A stretch of 64,000 bases of DNA. It comes from Dipteris shenzhenensis. Lineage: Eukaryota > Polypodiophyta > Polypodiopsida > Gleicheniales. The position numbers were made by a program, and so were the translations under genes. Shown one piece after another: positions 8,551 through 19,598 of the stretch; the first letter of the stretch is position 1; the number at the start of each line of letters is the position of its first letter. A model generated the notes under the pieces. It made no database searches. It worked only from the letters and a program-made list of their open reading frames with translations, and was not told where the DNA came from. The DNA lies in the NCBI GenBank assembly GCA_047967505.1, contig CM106540.1; one strand, 5' to 3'.

Positions 8551-8940
8551 ATGGCTGACATTCTCGTGTTTTGTGAATGGGTGGAAGAAAATCCAAATGA
8601 GTATCTTGTGGCCTTCAAGCGCCGTTGTGTTTCTCTCAACTTTCTTACTGAAGACACATGGTTGTTGGTTCTTCCCACATTTCTAGAGGGATTGGCTCAA
8701 GTGTGGTATGAGAAGTAGGCCGAAGATGTCCGCCAAAGCTGGTCAAGGTTGACAGCAGCGATGATTGAGTATTTCGACAAAGAAGAGGAGCTGGAGACTG
8801 TGTACCTGCAGGTGGCAAACTTGAAGTAGTCCGAAGGTGAGACGGCACGTCGATATGTCTCTTACACGTTGCGCTCACAGCTGCACGTGAGATTGAGAAG
8901 GTTAATGCCTCAAACTTATGATGGATATGTTGTCTTTGAG
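8551..8940 (+). pseudogene. Gypsy-type Gag (retrotrans_gag) remnant
   Basis: Plus-strand frame from ATG 8551 reads MADILVFCEWVEENP, then LNFLTEDTWLLVLPTFLEG, LAQVWYEK and SWSRLTAAMIEYFDKEEE. This matches the pattern of the gypsy capsid domain, where a short helical segment ends in L-x-G-x-A-x-x-W-Y followed by a Trp-containing helix. Two in-frame TAG stops (after WYEK and after LQVANLK) disable it. No protease or RT of this element remains nearby. Family assignment rests on the LEGLAQVWY pattern only. Confidence 0.6.
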
Positions 8941-9540
8941 TTTCCCCCATGTTCCAATGGTTCACCAATGTCTGGCATGGAACAAAATGTAGATGGGCAT
9001 GTTTGGACAAAATATTCCACTTTCTCACAAGACTTTTTTCATGGGGGTGTCAGTATAAGTAGATGTTTTGGATACCTAAGGTTCTTTAATGTTGAATTCC
9101 CTTATCTTGAATGTATGGGAGTATCTTGAATGTATGGGAGTGTTGAATGATACGCAATGGAGGGGAAAGCTTAGGAGACCTCCTATGCCTAGTCCAATTG
9201 ATCTTGCATTTGGGTTAATTCTGTGCAAGCACCGTTTGGCAATCCCAAAGTGTGTTTATGAATGTAGTGCTTCCATATATTACTGCTTCCCACATGAAAG
9301 AGAAAAGGCAACTAGGTCTATAATACATGTTGGTTTCCATGACGATCCTATAGAGAAGGGCACAAGCCGTGCGAACGATATGTAGGTAGAAGATATTGTT
9401 TCCATGCGTGCTAGTATGAATGCAAATGCTTCTTGCAAAAACATAGAGGTGTCAGTGACAAAAGATGTGATGATGGATATGTTACTTGCAAAGGATGGGG
9501 TTGATGTGGAAACACTTGATGATCATTGATTTCAAGAGGT
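8941..9540. other. Spacer with short coding-like fragments
   Basis: No convincing gene. A 22-bp direct duplication (tatcttgaatgtatgggagt) sits at about 9102-9142. The part after 9380 may be an upstream section of the transposase-like remnant. Confidence 0.4.
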
Positions 9541-10560
9541 TTTGGATACCATCACACCAACGACACAGACGAGGAGGCTTCAAAGAGTGGTGCAAAGTGC
9601 AAGAAGTGAAGCTAGAGGAGGAGATGGAGGATTGGATTCAATAATGGATCTAAAATGGAGATGCAAGTACCCATATGTGCAAAGCATTTTGTTTCCTGGA
9701 CAATTTCAAGATGATGTGCAGCCACATATTTTTAAAATGTCCACCATTGGTCCACGTTCTGGCATGGATCTGGTGAATTGCATGCACCTCGGGGAAGCCT
9801 TGAGTCACAATGGATTCACTTTGGCCATGTCCATCGAGTAAAAGGATGGTCATCAATGGGAGCTCATGTATATGACCCCTTCATAAGAGAACTTCAAACA
9901 ATAGTAATTTGTGAATTTGAGGTACAAGATACGAATGCACAAGTTCAATTCTGGAAGCCTATGAACAACCAGATGGAGAAGAGTGGATTTGAAGCACCTG
10001 AATTTTGGGGCTTCATAGCAGATGGTGCTAGTGCAAATTGGCTTGTTGTCCACACGTTGTACAATGGAGGCCCTCAGAATGTGATGGAGGGTAGAGAAAG
10101 GACATGTGGTTTCCACTAGGAGATGAGCATACAAAAAGGTGCATAAAGCCTCTGTTTCATGAAGAGCATAAAGTTATGTGTCAGAAATGGAGGGCAGCAA
10201 CAACAACAACTTTTGCTGACTAGTGCAAGAGACAATTGACATTGTATTGGTCTCCGGCCCATGTCAAAGAGAGCAAGTTGCAACACCATAGACATGGTTA
10301 GCTTGCTGGGATGTTAGAGTCTCCGAGCAGGGGGGGAATGTTCTTGCAACAGGATGAACAATCAACTTTTGTTCCAACTACAAATCTTTCGGAGACAAAA
10401 GACTCAAGCATGAGAGCAATACATGGCTATGCAAAACATATCTCATTGTATGAAGCTTGTACAGCAGACCTGGTAATGAGTGCGCTTCAATGTGCTCATT
10501 ACAATGCTTTCATTTCTGGCAAACATCTAGGAATAAGACCAAATTTGGAAGCCCTCTGAA
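9541..10560 (+). pseudogene. Transposase-like coding remnant (possibly MULE-like), part 1
   Basis: Coding similarity spreads over two frames. The first frame (9560-9840) has YVQSILFPGQFQ and a stop after LAMSIE. The second (9840-10120) has MGAHVYDPFIRE, FWGFIADGASANWLVV and GRERTCGFHW. A third piece at 10311-10558 has CTADLVMSALQCAHYNAF. Asp in FIADGASANW followed by Cys-x-Phe-His recalls the second Asp and C-x-x-H of MULE-type DDE transposases, an analogy only. Frameshifts and stops show it is dead. The same gene seems to continue at 10625-10717 and, beyond the inserted Copia, at 16503-16718. Function could be another transposase class. Confidence 0.5.
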
Positions 10561-10624
10561 AGTGCATTGTTGATGTGGATCTAGTAAGGGGGATAGGAAT
10601 AATCTTTTTTCTTTAACACACACA

Positions 10625-10717
10625 GTGCTTAAGGAGGCTAGGATACACTCCCCCAAGATGAGTAGACCAATGACAGAGCCTATGAGTGTGCGAAGAAAGA
10701 GGAGTTCCACATGTTCA
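10625..10717 (+). pseudogene. Transposase-like remnant, exon half split by Copia B1 (left half)
   Basis: 31 codons, starting at an alternative GTG in this reading, are interrupted exactly at the duplication GTTCA (10713-10717). The same frame resumes at 16503 after the second GTTCA. The combined 103-codon frame is basic and has no recognised motif. Confidence 0.5.
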
Positions 10718-11069
10718 TGTGAAGATTGTGGGAGAGAGGGAAGGAGTCTCACTTGCGGCTTTCTCACATGCACAATGGGGGAATACACACAAAGGTGGAG
10801 GCTGAAAACAGTTTTCCTCTTCTTAGTTGTGAAAGCCAAAAGAACTCTAGTACAAAGAAATTGAAGAACCCTATATGTGGGTCTCAAACCAAACTCAACT
10901 AACTAAGGTGGCATACTAACTGAGCCACGAACTAGTGTAGATAAGGATAGCTATCATCCAGCTATTATTCATGAGCGGTGTACCAACCGCATCTCCAGCT
11001 AACAAGTCGGTGACATAAATGCACAACAGTCACCCTGGCATATCGCGAGTGGAGCTCGATATCTCAACA
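10718..11069 (-). repeat. 3' LTR of Copia family B copy 1
   Basis: 352 bp; minus strand starts TGTTGAGATATCGAGC and ends ATCTTCACA. Same length as the LTR at 40173-40524. Contains a 15-bp stretch near 10930 absent from the 5' LTR. Confidence 0.93.
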
Positions 11070-11078
11070 CTCCCCCTC
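11070..11078 (-). promoter_or_regulatory. Polypurine tract of Copia family B copy 1
   Basis: Minus strand GAGGGGGAG immediately before the 3' LTR start TGTTGAG. Confidence 0.8.
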
Positions 11079-11901
11079 GAGCTGAATCCCAATTCCTGCA
11101 CACCAAGCAGGTCTCTGAACTTGCGCAGCTTCTCTGCACCCAATGCTTTCGTGAAGATGTCAGCTACCTGCTCCTCTGTGCTGACATAAACTAGATCAAT
11201 AAGACCTAGTAAAACCTTCTCCCGCACATAGTGATAATGCACCTCAATGTGCTTTGTTCTGGCATGAAAGACTAGGTTCTTTGCCAAATGTATACTACTC
11301 ATGTTGTCACAATAAATGACAACTGGCCCATCTGTAGACTGATGCATATCATAGAGTAGCTTATGCAACCAAGCTACCTCACATGCAGCCATTGCTGCAC
11401 CCCTGTACTCAGCCTCTGTGCTCGACAAGGCAACTATAGGCTGTTTCTTGCTACTCCAAGTGACTGCAGCACTCCCAAAAGAGAACACATATCCACTGGT
11501 AGATCGTCTATCTGAAATGCTACCAGCCCAATCAGCATCAGTGTATCCATGCAACTGTATCTGAACCCCAGCCTCATAAAATAGTCCATACTGCAATGTG
11601 GACTTCACATACCTGAGTATGCGTCTAGCCGCATCCAAATGCGGTTTCCTTGGAGCCTGCATAAACTGACTTACCAACCCAACAACATAGCCCAAATCTG
11701 GCCTGGTAATAGTCATGTAAATCAAACTTCCTACTATGCGTCTGTACATAGTAGGGTCCTCCAGAAGCTCACCTGCATCTGCGCTCAGCTTCACATTCTG
11801 CTCCAAAGGAACTGAAATAGGCTTACAGCCTATCATCCCATATTTGGACAGCATGTCCAGTCCATACTGCCTCTGCAAGAGCTGTATCCCACTTGGTGAT
11901 C

Positions 11902-12148
11902 CTCGGGGGGGTCACTATGTATAAACCCTCTATATCACGTGCATTCAAGGCCTATATTTAAAATCCCTTATCTGTAAATTTTTTCATCAATAAAATGTAC
12001 CCCTTTTCTATACAAATCTGTAAATTTTTCCCAAAACTATTTTAAATAGTCCCTTATGTATATTTATTTCTGTAAATTTTAGGAATAAAAAATATCCTTC
12101 TGTTGAACTCACGTGATAAGGTTACATATGATGAGTGACCCCCCCGAG
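11902..12148 (-). mobile_element. MITE copy 2, inserted in Copia B1 reverse transcriptase
   Basis: 247 bp, opposite orientation to copy 1. Ends CTCGGGGGGGTCACT and AGTGACCCCCCCGAG are perfectly complementary over 15 bp. The perfect direct duplication TGGTGATC lies at 11894-11901 and 12149-12156. It splits the RT coding sequence after the codons for GIEVI, so it moved after this Copia inserted. Confidence 0.95.
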
Positions 12149-15100
12149 TGGTGATCCAATCACCTCAATGCCCAAGAAATAACGCAGCTCTCCCAAATCC
12201 TTCATCTCAAACTTCTGCCTCAGTAGCATTTTCACATGAAGGATATCTTCATCACTATCACCTGTGATGATCAAATCATCAACATAAATGACCAGCAGCA
12301 TAATCCCTTTCTCTGTTTTTCTCACATAGAGTGAGAAATCTGCCTTGGAAATCTGAAATCCAATAGTGACAAGATACTGTCCTATCTTGTCAGACCATGC
12401 TCTAGGTGTTTGCTTCAAGCCATACAAGGCTTTCTTCAACCTGCAAAGAAACTCAGGATGAATAGCATGAACATAACCTGCTGGCTGCTCCATAAAGACC
12501 TCTTCTTGCAAATCACCATGCAAGAAGGCATTCTTTACATCCATCTGATGTAAAGACCATCCCTTTGATGCAGCCATAGCAATGGCTGAAAGTTTCTTCA
12601 TAATCAATGCCATATGTCTGTGCATACCCCTTGACAACTAATCTTGCCTTGTATCTATTCACAGAACCATCTGCATTGTGCTTGATCTTATAAACCCACT
12701 TACAACAAATTGCATTCTTGCCTTTAGGCAAAGGCACCAATTCCCATGTAGCATTAGCATCCAAGGCATCCATTTCTTCATCCATGGCTTTCTCCCATTT
12801 TTCATTTCCCATGGCTTGCTCAAAAGAAGTGGGTTCTGGTTCCTGTATCACTTTGACCATATAGGCATAGTGAATGGCTGTAAATCCATCATATTTCAGC
12901 CTATCCACAGGATACCTAACCCTGGTAGACCTGCACAAAATAGGATCACTTCCAGGTGCTCTCAAAACATCCCTGGTCTTCCTTACTCCATGTGTAACAA
13001 CAGAAGGAATACCCAACTCATCATCAATGCTCTGCTCTGAGCCACTGGATTCACCATCCACACAAGAGTGACCTGCATTCACATCAAACATGGGCTGATC
13101 TACCTTCTCTTTTCATTTTCGTGATACCTGCGTACCACTCTCTGCATTGCTTTGAGGGGATTCTCCTGATCTCAATCTGCCTGTCCATGGCGAAGTATGT
13201 GAACCACTGGTAGAGGACACGCCAGGTCCACTGATATTTTGTGATTGCTGCTGTGCATTCTGTGCAGCATTACCATTTTGTGCATCTACATCAATCATCA
13301 CATTTACTGGTTTATACCAACTGCTCATCTCATCAAAAACAACATCTCTGCTCACTGTGAACTTATGTGTAGAAGGGTTATAGCATCTATACCCTTTCTG
13401 CTGCAGAGAATAACCAATAAAGATGCACTTCTCAGCTTTTGGATCCAACTTGGACCTCAACTCATCTGGCACATGGACATAGGCAATGCAACCAAAAATC
13501 TTCAGATGAGAAATATCTGGTTTCCTACCAGTATACATCTCCTCTGGTGTCATGCCATGTATTGCTGCAGTGGGAGTCCTGTTCATTATATAGACTGTTG
13601 TAGCAACTGCTTCAGCCCAATAATAATCTGGTAGATCTTTTTCATTTAGCATAGCCCGAGATACCTCTCCAATATGCCTGTTTTTTCTTTCTGCAATTCC
13701 ATTTTGCTGTGGGGTATGGCTGCATGAATATTGTTGCTTTATACCATGCTCCTGCAAGAACCTTGCAAACTCATTTGAGAGGTACTCTCCCCCTCCATCT
13801 GACCTTAGGCATTTTATTTGCAGGCCTGTTTCTTTTTCAACCATAGCTTTGAAAGCTTTGAAGTGCCCAAACACTTCACTTTTCTTTTTCATAAAATACA
13901 CCCACAGTTTTCTGCTGAAGTCATCAATAAATGTGACAAAATAGTGACAGCCTCCAATAGATGCAGCTTTTGTAGTCCACACATCAGAGTGGATTAATTC
14001 CAATGGCTTTTTACTCTCTTGAACATGCCTAGGAAAAGGTTTCCTTACCTGTTTCCCAAATTGACAGGCTTCACAAACCTTGTGCAATTCTGCAACCTTG
14101 AATTAGGCAATCCTGCAACAATATTTTGGGCTTGCATTGATTTAAGTCGCTGTATATTAACATGACCAATGCGTTTGTGCCAGATATCAATATCTGCAAC
14201 TACAGCGGTCCCATGTGCAAACATTGTTGCACTCAATTCAGGCATGTCCGCATCCAACGTAAACATCTTGCCCTTCTTCTTTCCTTTTGCTATCAAGCGA
14301 CCATTATTTTTCATATCCTCAACAAAGCATCCATGAGGATTAAATCTGACCTGCAAGCCTTGCTCAACCATTTGACCAACAGAAACTAGGTTCTTGGTGA
14401 TGTTCGGGACATGAAATACATCAGACAAGTATTTCTTTTTCCCATCCTGCATAGACAAAGGAATTTTGCCAATCTGCACAATAGGATGTGCAGTATCATC
14501 ACCAGTCTCCACAAATCCTGGCTTTTCCATTTTCCTTGCATCTTGCATCCATTCTGCATGACCTGTCATGTGGTTTGGCGCACCTGAGTCAACATACCAC
14601 ACATCATTTTGTTCTTCTGCACTTGTCACAGAATTGGTCATATGCTGCACCATAAAAAGATGCTCATTTCTGTCATCACCCTACCTGCTAGAAGATGCAT
14701 AATTGCCTTACTGCAATTTTCCATTCATAATGTCATTCTACTTTTTGTAGCAGTCCTTAGCCATATGACCCATTTTGCCACAATAGTGGCATTCAACATT
14801 GCTGTTTGCATTTTGGCTTCTCTGCCAACCACCACGGCCTCTTTGGCTCCCCCTGCCTCTAGAGTTACCATGTCCTCCTGCATAGGACTGGTTTTCTTGC
14901 GTTTGCTGCATATTCTGATTTCTACCATGGCCTGCAGATCGGCGTCCTCTACCTCTGCCTCTACCTCTGCCAGCATTTGAGTAGAAGACAGTTTCTTTTG
15001 AAGTTCCTGCTGAAGAAGATGCACCCCCATTTCTCTGCTCTTCAGAAATTAGAAGAGCAATCAACTCCTCAAAATCTGGAAATTTTTCACGGATGGCAAT

Positions 15101-15616
15101 GGATGCCCGGAATTGTGCATAATCCTTTCCTAGACCATTCAAGGTCACAGAAACCAAATCATCATCATCCACTGGCGACCCAATGGAAGCAAGTGCATCT
15201 GCAATTTTCTTCACTTTCATGTGGTAGTCATTTATGCTCAAATTTTCTCTTTGCACATTGTGCAACTCCTGTTTGAGTTGCATTTTCCTGGCTTGCGTAT
15301 TTGTGCTATACATTTTTGCCAAAGTATCCCATGCCTCCTTTGGCATATTTGCATCCTGAATATGCACAATCATGGAGTCCGAAATACTGATAGACAGCCA
15401 GTACATAACTTTCCTGGCTCTCTCATGCCATCCTTTGAATGCCTGCATTTCCTATTGACTGGGAACATTAGGAAGAACAGGTTCTTCTTCATTTCCTGTA
15501 ATGAATTCCCAATAGCCTTTTCCCATCAAGAAATTCGTCATTCTAAACTTCCATGCCTGGAAGTTGTTCTTGTCAAGCTTTTCAGTGACAATCTGTGAAA
15601 GAGAATCAGATGCCAT

Positions 15617-16148
15617 TACAGAACACTGCAAAATATTCTCTCACTGCAAAAAACACAGCTTTTGCCTCACACGGGCAGATCTGCAAAACTGACGAAAGTG
15701 GTATTTCACCACACAGTCACTTTCTAGTGACGATTTTGCATCAACAGGCAACAGGCATGAATTTGCAACTCCCAATATCTCTGCACACAGGCATACGATG
15801 CAATTTCTGTGGCACGTTTCCACCGACTAGCCGCGCAGTGGTCGCATAGCAAAAAACAGGGCCTTTTTCTGAGTGCCTGCGAAGAACTTCCGTCTCCAAA
15901 ACGGGACCCAAAATGACCTCGAATCAGAAAAATAACGTCACCAAGGGCTTCGCCCGACCCCGCAGCATATACTGCGCTCTCGCCACACCGCGAAGGGCGT
16001 CTCAATCTGAGACAGTGCACTCTTGCACTTCTGGCTGTGCTACCTGCAGAGATTTGCTCCTAAACTCGAAATAGGAAAGCAACACTGATCCTCTTACCAA
16101 GACACCATGAACTTGGCTTGCTTTCTTGAGCTCCTTACCACGAACAAG
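15617..16148 (-). other. Copia family B 5' leader
   Basis: Untranslated leader between PBS and gag start, highly similar to the family A leader (1211-1774). No ORF of note. Confidence 0.7.
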
Positions 16149-16160
16149 GCTCTGATACCA
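16149..16160 (-). promoter_or_regulatory. Primer-binding site of Copia family B copy 1
   Basis: Minus strand TGGTATCAGAGC next to the 5' LTR end, the same site as in family A. Confidence 0.92.
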
Positions 16161-16497
16161 TGTGAAGATTGTGGGAGAGAGGGAAGGAGTCTCACTTGCG
16201 GCTTTCTCACATGCACAATGGGGGAATACACACAAAGGTGGAGGCTGAAAACAGTTTTCCTCTTCTTAGTTGTGAAAGCCAAAAGAACTCTAGTACAAAG
16301 AAATAGAAGAACCCTATATGTGGGTCTCAAACCAAACTCAACTAACTAAGGTGGCATACTAACTGAGCAACAGGATAGCTGTCATCCAGCTATTATTCAT
16401 GAGCGGTGTACCAACCGCATCTCCAGCTAACAAGTTGGTGACATAAATGCACAACAGTCACCCTGGCATATCGCGAGTGGAGCTCGATATCTCAACA
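16161..16497 (-). repeat. 5' LTR of Copia family B copy 1
   Basis: 337 bp, TG...CA ends. It lacks 15 bp present in the 3' LTR (around the gagccacgaactagtg segment), which explains the length difference. Followed by the target duplication GTTCA. Confidence 0.93.
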
Positions 16498-16502
16498 GTT
16501 CA

Positions 16503-16718
16503 TCTGTGATAGATGCAATTGATAGTTATTGTCCTGAATACATTATAGTCACAACAAGGAGAGTGGTTGGAAAGAAGCGACAACTTCAGTTTGTGAGTCC
16601 TTCCAAGAAGGAGGTTTGTAAAGAGATAGAGATACATGATGCCAATTGGGCAATTAGGAGAACTGAGTCACACAGTGTTGTCACGTGCTTCAGATACCTG
16701 CAAGAAACTATGCCATGA
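16503..16718 (+). pseudogene. Transposase-like remnant, right half after Copia B1
   Basis: Continues the frame broken at 10717 without a shift: 71 codons with VVGKKRQLQFVSPSKKEVC and ESHSVVTCFRYLQETMP, ending at TGA 16716-16718. No family recognised. It shows that Copia B1 landed in a frame that was still open locally. Confidence 0.5.
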
Positions 16719-16734
16719 TGTGGAGAAATGATCA

Positions 16735-17142
16735 ATGCACTTGGAAGAAGTGCTAGCCATGGTGTGCCAGCTCCATGCTTCAAGGGAAGAAGACAACACC
16801 CTAATGACAGAGCAGTTTGTTAGGTTCTGTAATACTTCTGTGACCCACACTTGGAAGGTTGATATGTCCATTCAAGGTGCTCCTAGTAACGTCCCAGATG
16901 TTTGGAAGGTTGCAAGCGAGACATCTATTACTATGGAAGAGAGGGAGAATCTAATGACAGAGCAATTCGTTTGGTTCTGCAATACTTCTGTGACCCACAC
17001 TTGGAAGCTTGATATGTCCATTCAAGGTGCTCCTGGTAACGTCCCAGATGTTTGGAAGGTTGCAAGCGGGACATCTATTACTATGGAAGAGAGGGAGAAC
17101 CTCATGAAGGTAGGGTTTGTGTTTGATCTAGATATACGGTAA
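16735..17142 (+). pseudogene. Open frame made largely of two 50-residue tandem repeats
   Basis: A 135-codon frame, mostly two direct repeats of 150 bp (16804-16953 and 16954-17103) that keep the frame. Each repeat reads MTEQFV(R/W)FCNTSVTHTWK...ITMEERENL. The copies differ at only a few residues. The repeat region is probably a recent duplication of part of the upstream remnant. Whether it is translated is unknown. Confidence 0.45.
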
Positions 17143-17249
17143 GGCTTTTTTGAATACATACTTTCTTGATCAATAACAAGTCATGAATATCAACTATTGT
17201 ATTGTGCGAAATTGGTTTGTGAATTCACCTATAGTGAATTTGAGACACA

Positions 17250-19018
17250 ACAAAATGGAACAACAACAAATAAAATCAACTATCGAAAAGCATTACTCCG
17301 AGATAAAGCCGTTAGTTTTTGGGGCTACAAGTTTAATTTGGATGCAAGATGACATATACGATTGGCACATGAGATCACTCCAAGCTAAGAGAAAGTATCA
17401 GAAGAAGAAGGGCAAAAACTCATCTTCCCTAAGCCCATTGTTAGGTAAGTATCTTATAAATATAGTAATATTATATATATATATGTGATTTCTTTCAATG
17501 ATATGTATACTAATTGAAATTCAAAATCTTATGTAGGAAAATGATGGGACTTCCTTGGATGTCCCACTTCTTGAACAATCGTCGAAATGCCCAATTGTAG
17601 AGGTACCTTTATTGCATTAAAATGTCATGTTATTACTTTTGTATAGGAATAAAAATTTGATATTTTTTCTTTATAATATGGTAATCATTATATTGAACTT
17701 TATATATCTAATTTTTTAACATAGGAAGAGAATGTCAGCATTTATATCCCAGAGCTGATCATAGAAAATTCTCCAAGCCTTCAAGTTCGTGACTAGTATA
17801 GGTTTCTTATTTTTTGAAGTAATGGTCCTTTTTCTTACCATTTTATCTTTCATTATACCTGATGCATATGTTTTAACTTATTTAATACTTAAAATTTAGC
17901 ATATCTAATTTTGAATTGTATTTTAATGTAGGATCAATATGATGATTACAACCTAGGTGTAGTCAATGAGCAAACTTTTATAGAAGAGGTATGTATAACT
18001 AGTTAATGCTATCTAAAGTTCTTTATTATCTATTTCAAGGCACTAAGAGTTAGAATTTAAGTTTCTAGGTTAATGATGCTAACCCCAATACAAAGTTTAT
18101 GGACCTCTTGCATAATACGATTTCTAAGGCTACGAATGTAAGTAATGTTATTTTTCTTTAATTATTATTTGATTCACTAATATCATATGATCTTATTATA
18201 AAGAAAAGATATTAAAAAGTGTTTTCTTGTATTTATATTAGAGGTCCTCTCAGAATTCAAAAGAGGTTGACATAGATGCATCAAGGAAAAGTGGTCGAGC
18301 ATGCAAGGTATGCTTTGCATTTGGCTAAAGCTATAAACATTCTATCTTGTGTTAATTATATACTAGTATTTCATAATATGGCTTAACTATTATTTATCAT
18401 TTGAATGTCACAGATGCCTATGAAGATGCAACATATTATGAAAAAAAGTAATTCATCAAATGTTGATTCTACTAGAGTGAAGAAATCAAGGGTATATAGT
18501 ACGGAAACACCTACCTTTCTTTGTTAATTTACAAAGCTTAACTTGTGCTAATTAATTAAATATTAAATATTAAATTATTTTGTTAGTAGACTCTAAGCGA
18601 GATTCCAAATCTAGGCATGAGTTGTGACGGAGTATCCTCGAGCAAAGTGCAAGTATGTTTTTTATATGCTATAACAATTTTCAGTCAAATAATTAGTTAT
18701 ATCAATGTAAGTAACTTCTAACTTGATGTCATTTTGCATGTCAGGTACATGAATTTAACCATGAGGATCAAGAGACAATTTTGATGAAGTACTTTGGTAC
18801 TCAAAGTGTGCTTGATGCCTATAAAGCTTCTCAAAGCAAATTTCAATACTTTGAGAAGAGATATAGGGAATAATGTTAGGAAAAATATGGAGTATATTGA
18901 TTTGAAACTTATGAGAGAAGATCTAGTATCTTGGCTTTTGCAGAAACAAAAAGTAGTTGTAAAGAAGATTGGACAACAAGGATTGTCTCTAAATGACATT
19001 CATCTAGGAGTTGAATAG
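17250..19018 (+). pseudogene. Multi-exon gene of unknown function with phase-0 introns
   Basis: Exons inferred by eye with GT-AG borders: 17537-17602, 17725-17784, 17932-17988, 18069-18137, 18242-18307, 18414-18491, 18590-18652 and 18745 onwards. Every internal exon is a whole number of codons (22, 20, 19, 23, 22, 26, 21) and the frame stays open across all joins, which is unlikely by chance. A possible first exon at 17250-17443 (MEQQQIKSTIEKHYSEIKP) ends at a GTAAGT donor but in another phase. The last exon meets a TAA at 18871, while another frame stays open to TAG 19016-19018 (REDLVSWLLQKQKVVVKKIG), suggesting a small indel. The protein is polar, Lys/Ser-rich and unrecognised. It may be the tail of the transposase-like gene upstream. 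Confidence 0.55.
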
Positions 19019-19560
19019 CATTACTCATTTTTTAAATGATTCATTTAATTTGGATTGGAATACAAACATTTCTTTTCTTACTCTTGTTTGTAGTTGTTTA
19101 TTTAGTCAAAATTTGTGGCTAAATATTCACATAAAAAATTTTCATTCTATGTTTTCATTATATAGTGAATGTTTTAAAAAATCCCATATGGTGAATTTCC
19201 ATGGTCCAATTCTCTACATAGATAAATTTGTCTCTAAATAGTGAAATTGTATCTATATAGTAAAGTTTTCACAATTAAGGACTCTCTACATAGTGATTGT
19301 TTTCTGCATTTAGTGAAATTTTTCTCCATATAGTGAATTTTTTTCCATATAGTGAATTTCTCTCTATAAGGATTCTCCATATAGTGGGTTTTTCTCATAA
19401 GGACTCTCTATATAGTGATTGTTTTCCCCATATAGTGAATTTTTCTCCATATAGGAACATTGTCTTAAGAAATTCCTATATGGAGAAATTTTTTTCCCTG
19501 TATTGAGAAATATTCTCTAGGTAAACTATATAGAGACACTCTCACTTTCTCTAATCTGGA
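19019..19560. repeat. AT-rich degenerate tandem repeat (TATAGTGAA motif)
   Basis: The motif catatagtgaattt with ttctc spacers recurs many times, especially 19130-19460. No gene is supported; frames here translate only the repeat. Confidence 0.6.
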
Positions 19561-19598
19561 CTTTTACTAGATAAGTGTATTTCTATCTAGTAAATAAT

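Larger units (their letters stand above)
11030..15616 (-). pseudogene. gag-pol: Copia family B Gag-Pol, disabled
   Basis: Starts at ATG 15616 (MASDSLSQIVTEKLDKNNFQ) and has the same domain order as family A: capsid region, Gly/Arg stretch, knuckle CHYCGKMGHMAKDC, protease DSGA (here DSGAPNHM), integrase finger and DDE core (HSDVW, RSDGGGEY, IAERKNR), RT with YVDD near 12280, and RNase H (TDADWAG, STEAEY, CDNMSS). Damage: TAG at 15454-15452 and near 14738, further stops near 14700 (CAA/CAG to TAA/TAG pattern), a frameshift near 14060, TGA near 13112, a deletion of about 30 bp in RT near 12590 and MITE copy 2 at 11902-12148. The frame ends inside the 3' LTR, as in family A. Confidence 0.92.
10718..16497 (-). 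mobile_element. Complete Ty1/Copia retrotransposon, family B copy 1, with 5-bp target duplication
   Basis: Minus-strand order: 5' LTR 16497-16161, PBS 16160-16149, leader, gag-pol 15616-11030, polypurine tract 11078-11070, 3' LTR 11069-10718. GTTCA flanks both ends (10713-10717 and 16498-16502). The LTRs differ by a 15-bp indel and scattered bases, so it is older than family A copy 1. MITE copy 2 sits inside its RT region. Many stops make it non-autonomous. Confidence 0.95.
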
